A stretch of 64,000 nucleotides of DNA from Blastomyces gilchristii SLH14081 (lineage: Eukaryota > Ascomycota > Eurotiomycetes > Onygenales > Ajellomycetaceae), in NCBI RefSeq assembly GCF_000003855.2, contig NW_003101680.1:1560976-1624975 (forward strand). Reading direction: 5' to 3'. Made by a program: the position numbers and the translations under genes. Under the pieces are notes generated by a model. It had not been told where the DNA came from and searched no databases. It saw only the letters and a list, made by a program, of their open reading frames with translations. Below are positions 44,050 through 57,144 of the stretch, one piece after another; positions within the stretch are counted from its first letter, which is position 1, and every line of letters starts with the position of its first letter.

Positions 44050-45632
44050 TCACGAACCAACCTTCTCTTTTTCCTTTAAGCTCATCGATGACAGTGCCCC
44101 ATGTAAAGACTGTTGTTGCGTCTTCCGCTCTTCCTGAGTCATCTCCACCTGCTCCGCCCACGTCCCCTGCGGCGACAGTGGTGTAGTAACATCATCCTTA
44201 CCGTTCCCATTTCTATTCCCATTTCCACCTCCTCCAGACACACTTGGTAGCGCGGGGAAATCCTCTTCCGCGCTGACACGTGGAGGCTCAGGCGGGGGAT
44301 GATGAGGCGACACGCCTTCCACCCACTTCCTGACATCAGGCCCAGATGAGCCCCCATACATCTGTCTGCCAGCATAATCCCCACGACCACGACCCCTGCC
44401 GCCCCGGCCGCGACGCGGGTTTCCGCGCCCGCTTCCCCTCCCGCGGAAATATCCATCGTCGTCAGGATCCGTGAACGGTTCTTCCGTTTGACCACGCATA
44501 CCATCCCCCGCACCAGCAGTGGTGGCCCCATCATACAACACGCCACCATGCGCACCGCGTCGATAAGAACTTGCAGCCCCGCCCCGACCCCTCCCGGCCG
44601 TCGGCGCGAATGCCTCCGCAGACTTCTCAATATCCCACTCGCGCCTGGTCTGGGCGTCAAGCTTTCGTTGCCGATTCCTCTCCCGCTCGCCGTTCATCAC
44701 GCGGCGGTTCTGCATTTCTTCACGGCGCTTTTCGGCGGCGATGCGTTCTCGTTCGAGGAACGAGGCTTCGTCGGCTTCAGCACGAGCGTGGGCGGCCGCC
44801 CGTTCTGCTGCTTTGAGTTTGGCGGCTTTCATGCGTTCCGTGAGTTCATCTTCGGTGAGTTTGGGCTGCGGGAAGGCAAAACAGTTGTAGTTAGTATCAT
44901 GTATATTTGAACATCGGCGAAATTCAAGAGGTACATTCTTACCTTCTTCACGCCACCCGTTCCACTTCTATCTCCCTTAACCGCAAAGGTCCTAGGCGCA
45001 GGTGAAGGCGCCCGCGCGGGCGTGCTCTGTTCTTTGGTTTTCTCATCCCCACCATTCTCCCCATCCCGAATTTCCTCCCTTTCTTTCCCATCCACATCCC
45101 CTCCCCCCTCTTTAGCATCCCCCACCTGTTCCTCCCCCTCTGCACCACCCGCCGCGGGTGGAGGAGTCGGCGCATCACGGCTCGCCTCCACACCTTGGGA
45201 CCTCACCCGCCTCCCACCACGCCCACCACGCCCACCACCATTAGCTCCTCCTCCTCCTCTGCCTCGTCCTCTCCCCCTCTCCCCACTATATCCGCGCCCG
45301 TTCCCACGACCTCTGTTATGATTTCCATCCCTATACCCGGCGGCACCAGTATTATGCTGCGCTTCAGGCGGGGCCGGCGACTCGTGGCTCGATTGTTCTT
45401 GTTGTTGTTGCTGTTGCTGTTGTTGCTGTTGTTTTCCCGGTGAATGGGATGCACGTGGTTGCGAGGGTGGTCGTGGGCCGGACGAAGTCGGTCGTTGAAG
45501 GGTAGGTTCGTGTGCTGCGGGTTCCGGTACAGGTTCTGGGGGGTATTCGATCACGACCTCTTGAGGGGGAAGGGGGATGATTTCGTCGTCGAAGAGGTCG
45601 TCGACGCCACGCGTTTGGGCAAATTCGTCCAT
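44050..45632 (-). CDS. RGG-repeat, polyQ-containing RNA-binding-type protein
   Basis: Two exons: 45632-44943 and 44865-44050, total 1506 nt (501 residues). It begins MDEFAQTRGVDDLFDDEIIP. Then come a Pro-rich stretch, an 11-residue Gln run near 69-79, and a first RG/RGG cluster near 108-145. After an acidic linker, PRTFAVKGDRSGTGGVKK leads to a charged helix with KPKLTEDELTERMKAAKLKA and many Glu/Arg. A second RGG cluster (GRGSGRGNPRRGRGGRGRG) and a DFPALPSVS motif precede the tail. RGG clusters usually bind RNA and are arginine-methylated. There is no RRM or other folded domain. I recall similar proteins in other Eurotiomycetes but no characterised one. Confidence 0.77.
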
Positions 45633-47561
45633 CGTTCTGCTCTTCTGAGGGTTTTGCGGGTGCGCGTGGTGTGATTAGGTCTTCTTTTAGATTTGTAGAT
45701 AAATCGTCCCTGTGTGTAATGTTTGTTCCCTGCGCGCAATACCAGTAATGCCACGCTGGGAAAGACGGTGGTGTTGCGAGAAAAAAAAGAGGGTTGTAGG
45801 TCAAGCTCTATAATAGATACAATGATAGAAGTGCGTAGGAGGCCCGCGCATTGAAAAGGGGCTTCGGTATTGGGTTGGGTAGTTAATTGCGTTGTTTACC
45901 GCCGATAAGACGTAGTAGCTTCTTCGCTCCTGAGAGCGTGAATTGCACAGAAAGATGTGCGCCACGCAACAAGCACTCAGACTGCCTGGTAAATCGTCGG
46001 GTTGGTCCCTCTGCCAATTGAGCTGGGATTATATATATAAATATAATATAGGTCTGTTAACTCCGCATCTCCACTCCGTCACACAGGCGGGGATGCGACA
46101 AGGCCTCCGGGCTAGCTTATTCTTCTCACCGACCGACCCCTCGTCCTTATATCGTATTCAAATCAGAGAAGTAGCTGGAGTCTATAGAAATCGCAAATCC
46201 CCATCCCACCTGATTATTAACAGGTTGCAAGCGGCGTGTGGAGGCTGGAGAAGGTTTGCGTGTATATATACACTTAGGGCTGAGCAAGGGAAGTTGGGTC
46301 TTTTTGCCGCGCGCCACCGCCTTCCTTAGGTGCTTAAGGGATAGTTAAGCGCCAAGAAAGAGTTTTCTCACGTGATTGGAAAAGGGGCAAACGGTCAGAG
46401 GGAGGAATGGGAATGGGAACGATAAGAACGAGAGAAATATTTACGGAGGATCTTGCTAATGGATGTATTGTAGTTCAACTTGGAAGAGAGGTTGTGGCTG
46501 ATTGGGTTTAGTGGGGAGAATAAAGGCAAAAACAGAAAAGTAATGTAATAAGGGGCATATTTTTTCCTCCGGTTTCCTACATAAACATAAGTTACCACCT
46601 GCCACAGTAAATACTAAACGGATGAAAGGAGAAAGGAGCACAAGAGGAAATGGAATAAATAGTATTGGAAAAAGGAAGAGGCGAGTCAAGTAAAAACAAA
46701 ATCAAACCCCATATAACGCCGATATGTCTGGCCTGACCTGAGCGGCCCATGTTTAGCAGAGAAAAGGAGAAGAAAAGAAACTAGAAAATAAATCTCGAGC
46801 AAAATCCGTTGCCCATAGTTTCTCGCTCATGCAAGCCATGTTCTTCGAAGTCATAATTAATTCCATCGCCATATTGCCATGACACTTTCATTTTCATCCC
46901 TCCGCTGCAGTATGGTGCTGCACATCCATAGGGCAGGCTGGGATCCAGTCTCGTATTGACATCCACCACCTCGAACACACCCAGCGCCGCTCCCATCACG
47001 CTCCTCACCTCCGCCTCCCGAAATTTAAAACTAATGATCTTCGCTTTTTTAAAAAAGAAAGGAGAAAACAGAGAGAACAAAATGTGAAAATGTACCATGG
47101 AAAGAAAAGGCAGACAAATCGAAAAGAAATGAACATCGGGGGAAATGGAATATCGAACCAGCCTTTCAAGATTTTAAATAGAGTCATGCATGCAGGTATT
47201 TGGGTGGAATGAATCATGAGTAAAGGAGGAACAAAAAATAAATAGAAAAGCAAGATTACATGAGAATGCATGAAGCTTCCGTTAGTCAAAGAAAGGATTT
47301 TGGATGGTGAGATATTGAATTTGGCCGAGGGAAATACATAGAAAGATGGAAAAAAGTAAAGATGAAACAAAATGATAACAGGGAAGGGTGCAGCGGAACG
47401 AAAACATGGGCAGACAAAAGCAAAATGTTTTGGAACTCCCAAGGGGCCGGGCATACGGAGGATACAGAGAGTCAGGACAAACACTGCCAACACAACACAA
47501 ACACAGGAAATAGAAATGCAAGATTTAAAAAGGAAAAACTACCCGCGAACGAAATCGAAAA
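45633..47561. other. 1.9 kb intergenic region, RGG gene / UFD4
   Basis: Holds the promoter of the RGG gene and the 3' flank of UFD4. A palindromic TCACGTGA is at 46368-46375. A stretch near 45985-46050 has an A-box-like AGCTCAATTGG on the minus strand, but no tRNA fold could be built. Frames of 100-160 codons here lack motifs and contain low-complexity Phe-rich sequence. Confidence 0.5.
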
Positions 47562-50500
47562 CTAAGACAGATGGAACGCCCCCTGTCCCTCATGCATGGC
47601 AACATTGAGCCGTTCACGGAGGATATCGATGTTGGTATAATCGGGTAACTTGAGGTAGTTGACGCATGTCATTACGCTGGGGAGATAGTCGTCCGGTAGA
47701 TACGGAGGGTCGCTGGGGCGGCAGACGACGGTGAACATTGGAGTAAGACTTTTGAAGCCTGCGGAGTTGATAGTTAGGATATGGAAATTCGTGACTTTTA
47801 ACGCAAATAGACAGGGGCGGATGGAAGGGGGGAGAGGGGATGGTTTTTGTGTTTGACTTACCTCCAATGGGAAGCTTGGGGCTGCCGGTTACGAACTGCA
47901 AAAAGTCGCGACGCTCTTGTTTGGTAAATTCGCTCATAACCTGTAGCAAATTGCGCACGCTTTTGCTGTCCATGTTAAAGCCGTGGTCCGCTTTCATCGA
48001 GTCCATCAATGCTGCAAAAACAGAGAAGTTAGTAATCCCAACGCCAAATTGTATAAACCCAATTAAAAAGGGATACAATCAACATACTCTCAATCGACCA
48101 ATCCTCCTCAACCTGCCCGAATAACATCACAAGCTCATCAGGCGTAAACGACTGCAGTGAAGAATACGGGAACACTTGTGAGAACCCAGCACGGAACGCA
48201 TCGAGCTGCGCCTGCACGCCACTACCCAGAGTCATATCGATGACTTTGCTGACATAGGACCCAACATTATCCATCGTCACAGCAATGGAAGAGCCATGCG
48301 GAATCATCTGAATCGAAGGGTGTCCCGGCAACGTGAAGTCTAAGCCCAGATCCTCGACCCGGACACCATCGACGGTAAGCTCATCCAGCGCGCGGGCTTT
48401 TTCTTCGGCGCTGAGAGAATCATCGGCATTTATGCTGGCCTGTGCGGTCACGAACCGTTTCACGAGAGTCAGGGAATTGGCAAGTTCGGGATCCACAGCC
48501 TTGACGGTTGCGATAGTCGGAGTCACTGTTGATGAGGTGGCACCACCAATGCGGAAAAAGATGGGGTTGAAGGCGATATCGATAATTCTTGAGTCCAACA
48601 TAGATCGAGCGACGAATTTGCCAAGGCCCTTGAAGTATTGAAGCTGCTTCTTGCCCGCTTCCGACGAAGCCTGTTCACGACTCATGGGAGCAGGGAACAG
48701 ACCCAGTTTGTGGAAGACATAATCGTTCTTGTCGTTCGAATCATGTTCTCGCCATAGCTTGAGCTTCTTCTTGGAAAATTCTTTTGAAACGGTTGAGTAG
48801 AACTCCAACGTCGGACCAAGACCTGTACCGACTTCCTCAAAGTATTCAACTTCAAGAACGCTGGGCGACGAACCGTACAACTCCATGACCTTCATGGCAG
48901 AATCTAAGATGCGAGACCGCGAGATGCGCACTTTCTGCCGCTGTAGACGTCCCGCGTACGGGCGATCATCACGTCTCTGATCTCGTCGGTTTTCATCAGA
49001 CTGCGACCCTTGCCATCGCATCATAGACCGCGCATAGCCGAAGGACGTCGATTGTAGGAAGAGGTGTCGAGTTTCGAAGGGGAAGAGGAATGGGAAATGG
49101 CGCGCAAGATCCTCGCTCCAGCTTGGGAGGCAGCTGCTAGCCACAATCAATGGTTCTTCGAGTTGTCGGTTGAGCTTGGCGGTTAGCTTTGTATTAAGGA
49201 ATTGTGCCAGAGGTTCTTTGACAACTCTAATCTGATGGTTGCTCTCTGCCAGGATGTCATCGAGCTGGGCGTTCATTCCATGCAGAAGTCCGAGTAGCTT
49301 GAGGATAGATGCCGTTGTCGGATTCTTACTCAGGGACTCTGGCATACCACTGGAATCCGTCTCCAACGACAAATTGCTAGAGTTCGGGGTCAGTGTGGAT
49401 GGTTCCGGTGGCGGTGGCCCCTGGACGCGTTTGTACTTGATTGTGTGAACCATGGACCACACATTACGCGCATGGCAATCACTCAGATGTTCTCTATTAT
49501 GGTGGATTGCGCGATACACCGTTGTCTCATGGGAGATTGGTTTGTCATCGACACGGAACTCGATATGCCAGTCCTGTGGAATGGAGGCAATTGCCGCGGC
49601 GTATGAGAATGGTCGACCAGCAAAGGCCAAAGATCCGCCTAGAGATTGGCCAGAAGTTGGAGCAGATGATGACGGTCTTCCTGTTTGGTTTGACTGCTGA
49701 GGTGTTGAAACTCTCGTTCCGTCTTCTTTACGAGCAGTTACTTTCCCTGTTGCAGCAACTTCCAAGTTAACTGCCGTCGGATCTGCAACTTCCTCATCAG
49801 AGAGATCGTCTTCAAGGTCATCAACAATGGCATCCAACGCATCATCCTCTTCTTCCCCTTCCTCGTCATCGGTCAGCTGCCTCTCATCAGCGCATTCTAG
49901 AGGCTCATCAGTACCATCTGTTTCGTCATCGGGAGGTGGTGGTTGATGTCGATTCGGGTATCTCGTTCGGAGAGAACGCTCATCAGAACCTCCAGATGTT
50001 GGCGTCCGCGTGGATGACGAACGTTGAGGTTTAGATCTCTCTGGAACTCGTGTACTTCGGGACGAAGTGGCCTGCTGTGGAGGAGGGGGAGGTAAGTTAG
50101 GCTGCTCAAGCCCTCCAGAGAGCGCTGTCTCAGTTCCACTTCCTGCAGCATCTCGAGATCTAGAGGAGCCAGACAACTGGGAAAATATAGTATCACGATT
50201 CCGCGAGCCTCTGGGACGTTCGGATAAGCTGATTCGAGGACGAAGATAGTCATCAAGAGCCTTAAAGTTGGCGATTGCGTGGATCGATACCATCATATTT
50301 TTGTACGGTTTGGGGATATCGGATTCCTCGTCAGCAATTAGGCGGAGTCGCAGTTGCTTTGAGAGCATGGATGTGGCGTTCCTGTTATCCAGAGAGCTGT
50401 GATTAACAGTGATTACTTCGTAATGTTCCGTTCGGCTCAGCAGGTCATGGAGTTTATGAATCAAAACACTGAAAGGAGTAGTGGGCGAGCCAACTTTGCT

Positions 50501-53500
50501 GACGGTCTCCGTTGAGATGTCCGATTCCATAAAAGCTCGGAGAAAATCTGTTCTGGCATCCTTTCCGGGTACTGTAGAAGATTACGGAGTTAGCTGGAAA
50601 CAAATTTATGATATGGAGTCCATTGACTCATATCTTACCTTGATCCTTCTTGCTAATCACGTCTAGCAAAACTTGAATGATCCCCGAGCTAAGCAATTCA
50701 GAGCTTGTAATACTCTCAAGCGCATCACCGTCGAAGTAGGCCGCCAGTTTTTGGAAAAGCACATAACCATCGATGGGTTTCACGTTGTTATAACAAGCTT
50801 CAATCTCCCCCACGAGTGCCTGCAGCGACTGAAGAATTGCCAGCGCTTGATCATGCATGCCTTTGCCCTTACTACCATCGTAGATACGGAGAAATTTCTT
50901 GGCGCTGCAAGTCACAAAATCCTGAAGCGCCGAGTCCGCATTTCGAGACATGGGCCCACCCGATACGGATGAAGAGCTCTCTGATTCGGACATGTCATCG
51001 TTGTCCTCATCATTATCCTCATCGTCTTCGTCATCTTCATCCTCCTGGCTGTCCTCGTCATGATTCATCACGTGATCCTTTTCCTCCTCATCTTCAGAAT
51101 TCTCGTCACCCTTCTCGGAGGAACGTCCATTTTCAAGGTCAACTTCACGCTTAGAATCTTTAGGTTCAGCAGACAACGGAGTTTCGGCAAGCTTTGTTAT
51201 TTCTGTGATTACCCCCTCGCGATGAAATTGGTACTGATAAATGTCCTCGAGGCGTTCAAAGAGGAGCTCTGCACACTGTAGAGCCAACGCAACAAGAGAC
51301 ATGTGGTCCTTTTGTGACAAAATGGCAGCCAAAAATGAGGCATAGGGCACAGTGCGTAGGGCGTCTTCGATAATTTGAGCATCTAGATTCTGTAGCATCT
51401 TTAGCTGCGCCACAAGCACCTTTTGCCTAACGGACAAGTTAACTGTACTGGAGTAAGCATCAGTCAGTGTTGGCAGCAAGATTGTAGCAAAACGTTTGAT
51501 CTCCGTTTTACACCCTTTGAGACGCTTAACTCTTTGCTCTGCCAATGCCTTTGTTCGGGGCGTCCTGGAAACTGGAAAGATATCGCTCTCAAAGTTGGCT
51601 GTTATATTATAGTCGGAAACAACTAGGGATTCATTTGGAACTCCAGGAAGAAGCTCGCAAATAACATTCAAAGTTTCAAATACCTGCTCTCGCGGGCGAT
51701 GGATCAGAGCTTGCATGATGTGCACACTATCTATTTTGATTGAGCCACCCGTCTCAGAGGGGGGAGAGACCCCGGTCAAAATTTGATATAGTGTATCCAC
51801 CACATTCATCTTAAGGAGCTCGACAGACAGGCGCGGACTTGATTTGGCGGTGATGGCAAGTACGCGGAGGAACTGGGTGTGAATATGGGGACCGATCAAA
51901 TTTGTAGTGCCAGGTAAAAGCAACCGAAGGATCGCCCTCAACATGTCGGGTTTAATCAATTGCTCCAACTTTTCTGGTTTGTATTTGAAACTTTCAACCA
52001 CCCGAGAAACGCATAGGCATCCCTGTTCTACGACCTTTTGGTCATTGCTGGAAAGGACGTTGAGCAACGTTGGCATGACATCCCGGATAACGGGGAACGA
52101 ATCATGAGGTAGGTTGCGGCAACAATTTGCAGCTGTTATTACAGCCGTACGCTGGGTGCTGGTGGGGAAGAAGTCTAAGTAGGAGAGACACGCCGTGAGG
52201 CCTCCTTCACGAACAATCGACGAAGGGAAATCAACGGAGATCTTGGCAAGTGTCTGTTACATGAAAAGATGATTAGTTCTGATGAAAATCGGATGCTTTG
52301 ATGCTTGGGGTGCTAGAGGGATGAACACATACACTCAGAGCTTGTTCAGCAAGGTCTATGAACTGTATATCCAGCAACTTCTGACAAAGAACAGGTACTG
52401 CACCACCATAAACAACGTTTGCAACAGATCCCCGAAGGGCTTCCATCATGTTGGCCAAGCTACGACATGCAAGAAGCATAATCTCAGGATTTTCCTCCCC
52501 TGTCTCGCTGGGTTGCATGAGCCTCACGAGCTCCTTAACGAAAGGGTCAGGAGAAAATTGCCCCGCTAGGTTATCTTCATTGGAAACCAGCAACAGATCT
52601 GAAAGCTCCTGCAAAGCAATAAGTTGGATCGACGGATCTTCCGTGTTTCGTAGGTTATTGAGGATATCACGTAGTCGAGAGGATGTCCCACTCATCATGC
52701 CACTGAGAGCTCGTAGAGTATTCTGTAGGCCCATGGGGCTCCGGGTGCCGAATAGACCATTACGGAAAGGGTCCCCATCCTCCTCATCGGTCATACCAGA
52801 TGGATGTGGACCCTCATTCGAATCACCCGAAGTGGATGCTTCCGTCTCTTTCGCTTCGGGCGTCTCCTCCTCTTGCTGATTTTCTTCAGGTTCCTTCATC
52901 GTAACATCTGATTCGCGTTTGGAAAGGCGATGTTTTCTTTGGCGACGTGAAGGGGAAGTTTGGGTGGAAGGAGCATCTGAACGAACATATCGCTGTTAGA
53001 ATCAGTGTAGCTATTACCAAACAAACCAATTTATTCTGATAACACCACAATATCGCCCGCATACCTTGTGATGGATTCTTATTCCTACTGGGCCGCTGTC
53101 TAGGAGCAGCGGATGATGAGGCAGGGGTTTTTGAACTATCATCCGAGGGACGAGTAGGGGGGCTGTGCGGCAGTCAGTCAGTACGATACTAGCCCGGCAT
53201 CTAATAATCAAGCATAAAAATTCAGCAGGAGCTTATGAATTCCAGGACATACCTAGGCTGGGACATTGCCGGTGGTTGTTGTCTGGAACCAACCCGTCTT
53301 TGAGACACAGAGGCTGAAAGGTCAGAAGATGATGAGCCCGTCAGTTTCACTCTTTTAGCTCGCCGGGGTGGGGACGCTGGGGGAAGCTGCGCCTGATCGC
53401 TTGAGGGTCTCGAGGGCCGCGTGGTAGTCGAGACTTTTCGTTTCCGGGCCTGTGGGGGTGGTGGTGGGGGTTGGGGAGGCGAAACGGTGGAAGAGGATGC

Positions 53501-53569
53501 AGGACGAGAGGTCGATGAGGGTGAGTCTGCCGCGAGCCGTGCAGCTGAGCGGGTGATCCTGGGGAACAT
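47562..53569 (-). CDS. UFD4: HECT-type E3 ubiquitin ligase UFD4 (TRIP12-like)
   Basis: Seven exons: 53569-53253, 53162-53065, 52976-52333, 52253-50639, 50571-48088, 48011-47862, 47758-47562, total 5505 nt (1834 residues). Ufd4 attaches ubiquitin in the ubiquitin-fusion and N-degron pathways. The Ser/Pro/Arg-rich N-terminus starts [16 protein letters not shown]. Armadillo-type helical repeats cover about 180-650 ([35 protein letters not shown]). An acidic spacer and a disordered region follow. The HECT domain fills the last 400 residues, with [18 protein letters not shown] and the catalytic Cys in [15 protein letters not shown]. Removing the last two introns restores the C-lobe. A possible upstream exon (54055-53889) could replace the first three codons; see findings. 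Confidence 0.92.
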
Positions 53570-56500
53570 TGAGAAGCTTAATTCCTTGTTCTCTTTGATG
53601 ATAGCAACTCGGTAGAAGATCCCATGCAAGATAAGGGCACTAGATATAGGAGAATAGAAGAAGGGCCTCTTTTGCTTTCTAAGCTTCTACAATCGAGTTC
53701 GAAATGGGAGATTCCAAAGAGTAAGAAAAGCGGTAAGGAGGAAAATAAGGGAAGAGAAAGTAGGGAATTTGAAAAAAAAGAAAGACAGAAAGAAATGAAA
53801 AGAAAAGAAAAGAAAAAGTAAAAAGAAGACCAAAGAGGCGTATTAGAGAAGGAGGTGGAAGCTAGAGAGAATCTGGAGGAGGCAATACCTATGAGAAGAA
53901 GAAGGTGGAGAAGTCTCGAGAGAAGCTCCCGGAGCGAGACGGTAGGAATTAGAATCGGAGGCGGAGAAGGAGACAGAGGAGGCGGTGACAGCAGAGGATG
54001 AAGACTCCGGGATCAGTCCAGACTGTTCAGAAGGAGTAGCAGTTCGCTTGGCCATAAGTATGTTCACACACAGTGCCAGTCTTCAACCCGCCATCCGCAG
54101 TTCTGTTGGACCGAGGAGTGGAGGGTTGGATGACGAGCAAAGGTCGAGGGCGGGAGGCGAGCCGGGAAGACACAGAGCAGTGGGCGGTACTCGGTAAAGG
54201 GATCATTCAGCTGCAGAGGGAGAGAGCAGACAGTAAAGAAATATAGAGAGGCAAAGCGTCGTGGAGGGTGGAGGTGGTAAGTTGGAGAGTTGGAGAGTTG
54301 GTGTTGAAGAGATGATGAAGAGGAAGCGGTGGAATGTTGGGCGAGGAGGAGGGAGATCAGTTCGATGCAAGACAGCGGAACCACGACGGACTCACGCCAA
54401 GACCGCGATGGAGATAGAAGCAGCCCACAACCAACCAGCCTTTATCAGCCTTCATCAGCCTTCATCAGCCAGCGGGCAATGTACTACTACTACTGTACAT
54501 AAATCGAAGATACAGCTTGCTGTTAAAACATTGGGAGGCAAAAAATGTACAGTAATATATAATAATAATAAAAATAATAAAAATAAAAATTAGAGAAGAA
54601 GAGCGTATCAACCCTCTCAAATCCAGCAGATGGTACGTTAGTTGATTGCGTCCTGGCGATGTTTGGTCCCCTCGCAAATGACGACAACTATAATAACTAA
54701 ATAGTTAAAATATATGATATCCCCCTAAATTTGCCAACGCACTCAGGAGGACGGATGGATGGGATGGGCATTTTCTGTTCTTTTCGCCTTTTTACCATGT
54801 CGAATCAATCTTCTTCTCTCTCTTCATCCTTTTCATTGGCACTCACTCTCCAAACAAACCCCAATGACTGCCACATCCAACCTCTAGTTTTAATACTGGA
54901 TAAGTGCAAGAAACCCAGGAAAAAGCTCTTTGGTCCGCCTATATTTCGACTTCTTTCTTTTAATCCAGGTCGTAGAATATGCGGGAGAAGGATCCACTAA
55001 TAATAACAATAACCTTCCAATAATGTTACATAGTCAACTCTCCAATATGTCAATAGTTAAACAGAAACAGGAAAGTTAAACAGAAACAGAGGGAAGAACG
55101 CACCGCATTCTCTTTGTCTTGAAAAACTATGACTACGATGGACATATTTATTATTATTTAATTTCTTTCAGAACTTGCGTTGGTGATCAGTAGTGGGTTG
55201 TCCCAAGCCGATAGATGTAGTTATTGTATGTATGGCACATATTTACAACTCCTACGGGAGGAAGCCGTAATAAAATGAGGTTGCTTCCCCCAGCTTCCAC
55301 CCGTCACGTCAGGCATCCTCAGCGCCCGTCATGCCTAAATAAATAAATAAATCATGGCCTAAAATACCACACACTAACCAACGCCTATGTTTGTGAACCC
55401 CGAAGCCCCCAACGCAAGCCCGAAACCGGGGGGGGGGATTTGAAGGTCAGAGGAGAGGATTTCTGTTGACATGAGATGAGGTCTCTTACACACATCCGAT
55501 TCAATGTAGCATATCATATACATCGCCCGTGAGGGGAGTATCACGCGAGGAAGTTAGAAATGGCGTTTCTTACAAATATCTAGTTACCCACCGTGGACAT
55601 CAAAAGACACCCCAGATAATGTTACACACCGCACAGTCAGTCTTCTCCTCCTTGATATTGAGCTGCATCTCAACTCATCATGCGGATTAAAATTGATTTA
55701 CATGATCAAATGCCTAAGACAAAAGCATCCTATGTTCCAGGACTCTTGCCATAACTACATCTCAACGCTGGCAAGAGAAGCGTCAACTAGTTGATATTTA
55801 GCTATCTACGCCGTAGACATCGATCGCACTGCAATGGGAGTAGAACCAACAAATATTCCAATCTCTCATCATCATCGGCAGCTAATGATCATAATCGTGA
55901 AGAATTTTCCCCCGAACTATTTCTGATTCTAATGAACAGGTGAACAAACAACGACGACTCAGCTGATGCCAAAAGTCATCGCGCTGCAGCTCTACGTAGT
56001 AAGTCAACACGCAACAAGAAAACCGCTGGTGCCAGAAGATATGAATTAAACACGGATATTTAGCCAACTGCATGGAACTGCCCAAGATGTCTGCCTTGCT
56101 CCTAGGCAGGCAAAGGGTTGTCTAAGATCTCACTGACATCATCGTGTCACGTCTGGAGTGTTTAGTTGGCTAAATACTCGCTGCTGTCTGCAGATGTATT
56201 ATTCAGGCCCCAGGCTAGTTTGATATCTGAATTTTGGCCCGCAAACGACTTCCAGAAGATGGAGGTTGCGCTGCCTTTGGAATAGTTACATACATAGCTA
56301 TAAATATGCCTATATATTCTTGCGAAACGATTTGCCGCCCAGCAGCGAAAAGACGCGATATTGTACTCTACCTTATATCTGTTAGGATCGGTGCCTGAAG
56401 AAAGAGGAAGAACGGGCGAAAAAAAGAAAGGAGGAGTAGAAAAAGAAAATACAGTGGCTTGCTTCTACCCATGGCCTTGGTTTTTAAATAAACTCCGTTG

Positions 56501-57144
56501 TGCATGCTCGGGTTCCGTTCCCCCACCCGAGCAAATATTAGCATTTTATTTTACCCGGCCACAGAACATCGCGAGTTTTTGCTCCTCACCGGATCCAGCA
56601 TCACCAACCCAACCACCACCAAATCCCAGCATCTGCCTGCTATTCTTCTTTCTCTTCTCTTCTCTTCTTTTCTTCTTCTTCTTCTTCTTCTTCTTCTTCT
56701 TCTTCTTCTTCTTCTTCTTCTTCTCTCTCCTCTCCCCTTCCAATTAAATACTCCCCACTACTCTTCCGCCTACTCCAGAATACCAGCGAGGGAATCCGAC
56801 GAGAATCACAAATCCAACTCCAATTAAATAGGCCCCTCTCTCTTTCCTTCTCGTCCAGAGTCATAGATATATATAAACTCCCATCTTTTCTCCCGAAAGA
56901 AAACATTGCATTTTCGCCCTCTCCATCCTCTCTCCCCCCATCCCATCCCAAAACCCATCCTGCCTTATCCACAGTCCCATAATATAATCGCATACTATAT
57001 GCCGATTCGATTCCAAGACCGGACAGTTCACGCATACTCCTCAACTCCCCTCCTCCGCCTCCCACCTCCACTCCCCCTCCTCCCCCTCCCCCTCCCTGAT
57101 CCCGATCCCTCCACCCTCACCACACTCGCGTCACCAGCGACACC
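53570..57144. other. 3.6 kb intergenic region, UFD4 / NMA1
   Basis: Divergent promoter region of UFD4 and NMA1. The UFD4 side (53570-54060) is purine-rich on the plus strand and may include an upstream UFD4 exon. The middle (about 54600-56300) shows no gene; 10 G at 55428-55437 and short AAAT repeats near 55337 were noted. The NMA1 side carries the CTT repeat (56669-56724) and C/T-rich DNA up to the start codon, typical of a leader. Confidence 0.55.
56669..56724 (+). repeat. (CTT)n microsatellite, about 18 units
   Basis: Uninterrupted TTC/CTT triplets, followed by CTCTCTCC. It lies about 420 bp upstream of the NMA1 start, in pyrimidine-rich promoter or leader DNA. It produces false polyE, polyL and polyF frames. 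Confidence 0.95.

Noticed and set aside
45985..46050. A-box-like AGCTCAATTGGCAGAGG on the minus strand, resembling a tRNA 5' half
   Set aside because: No matching B box (GGTTCRANNCC) follows; acceptor and anticodon stems do not pair, although a weak T-stem-like hairpin can be drawn. Probably chance or a decayed fragment.
45943..46329. 128-codon plus-strand frame upstream of the RGG gene
   Set aside because: No motif, no conservation signal visible, and it covers likely promoter DNA including the tRNA-like remnant.
46781..47493. Two minus-strand frames of 105 and 162 codons downstream of UFD4
   Set aside because: Low-complexity Phe/Leu/Ser content, no motif, and they lie in what should be UFD4 3' untranslated DNA.
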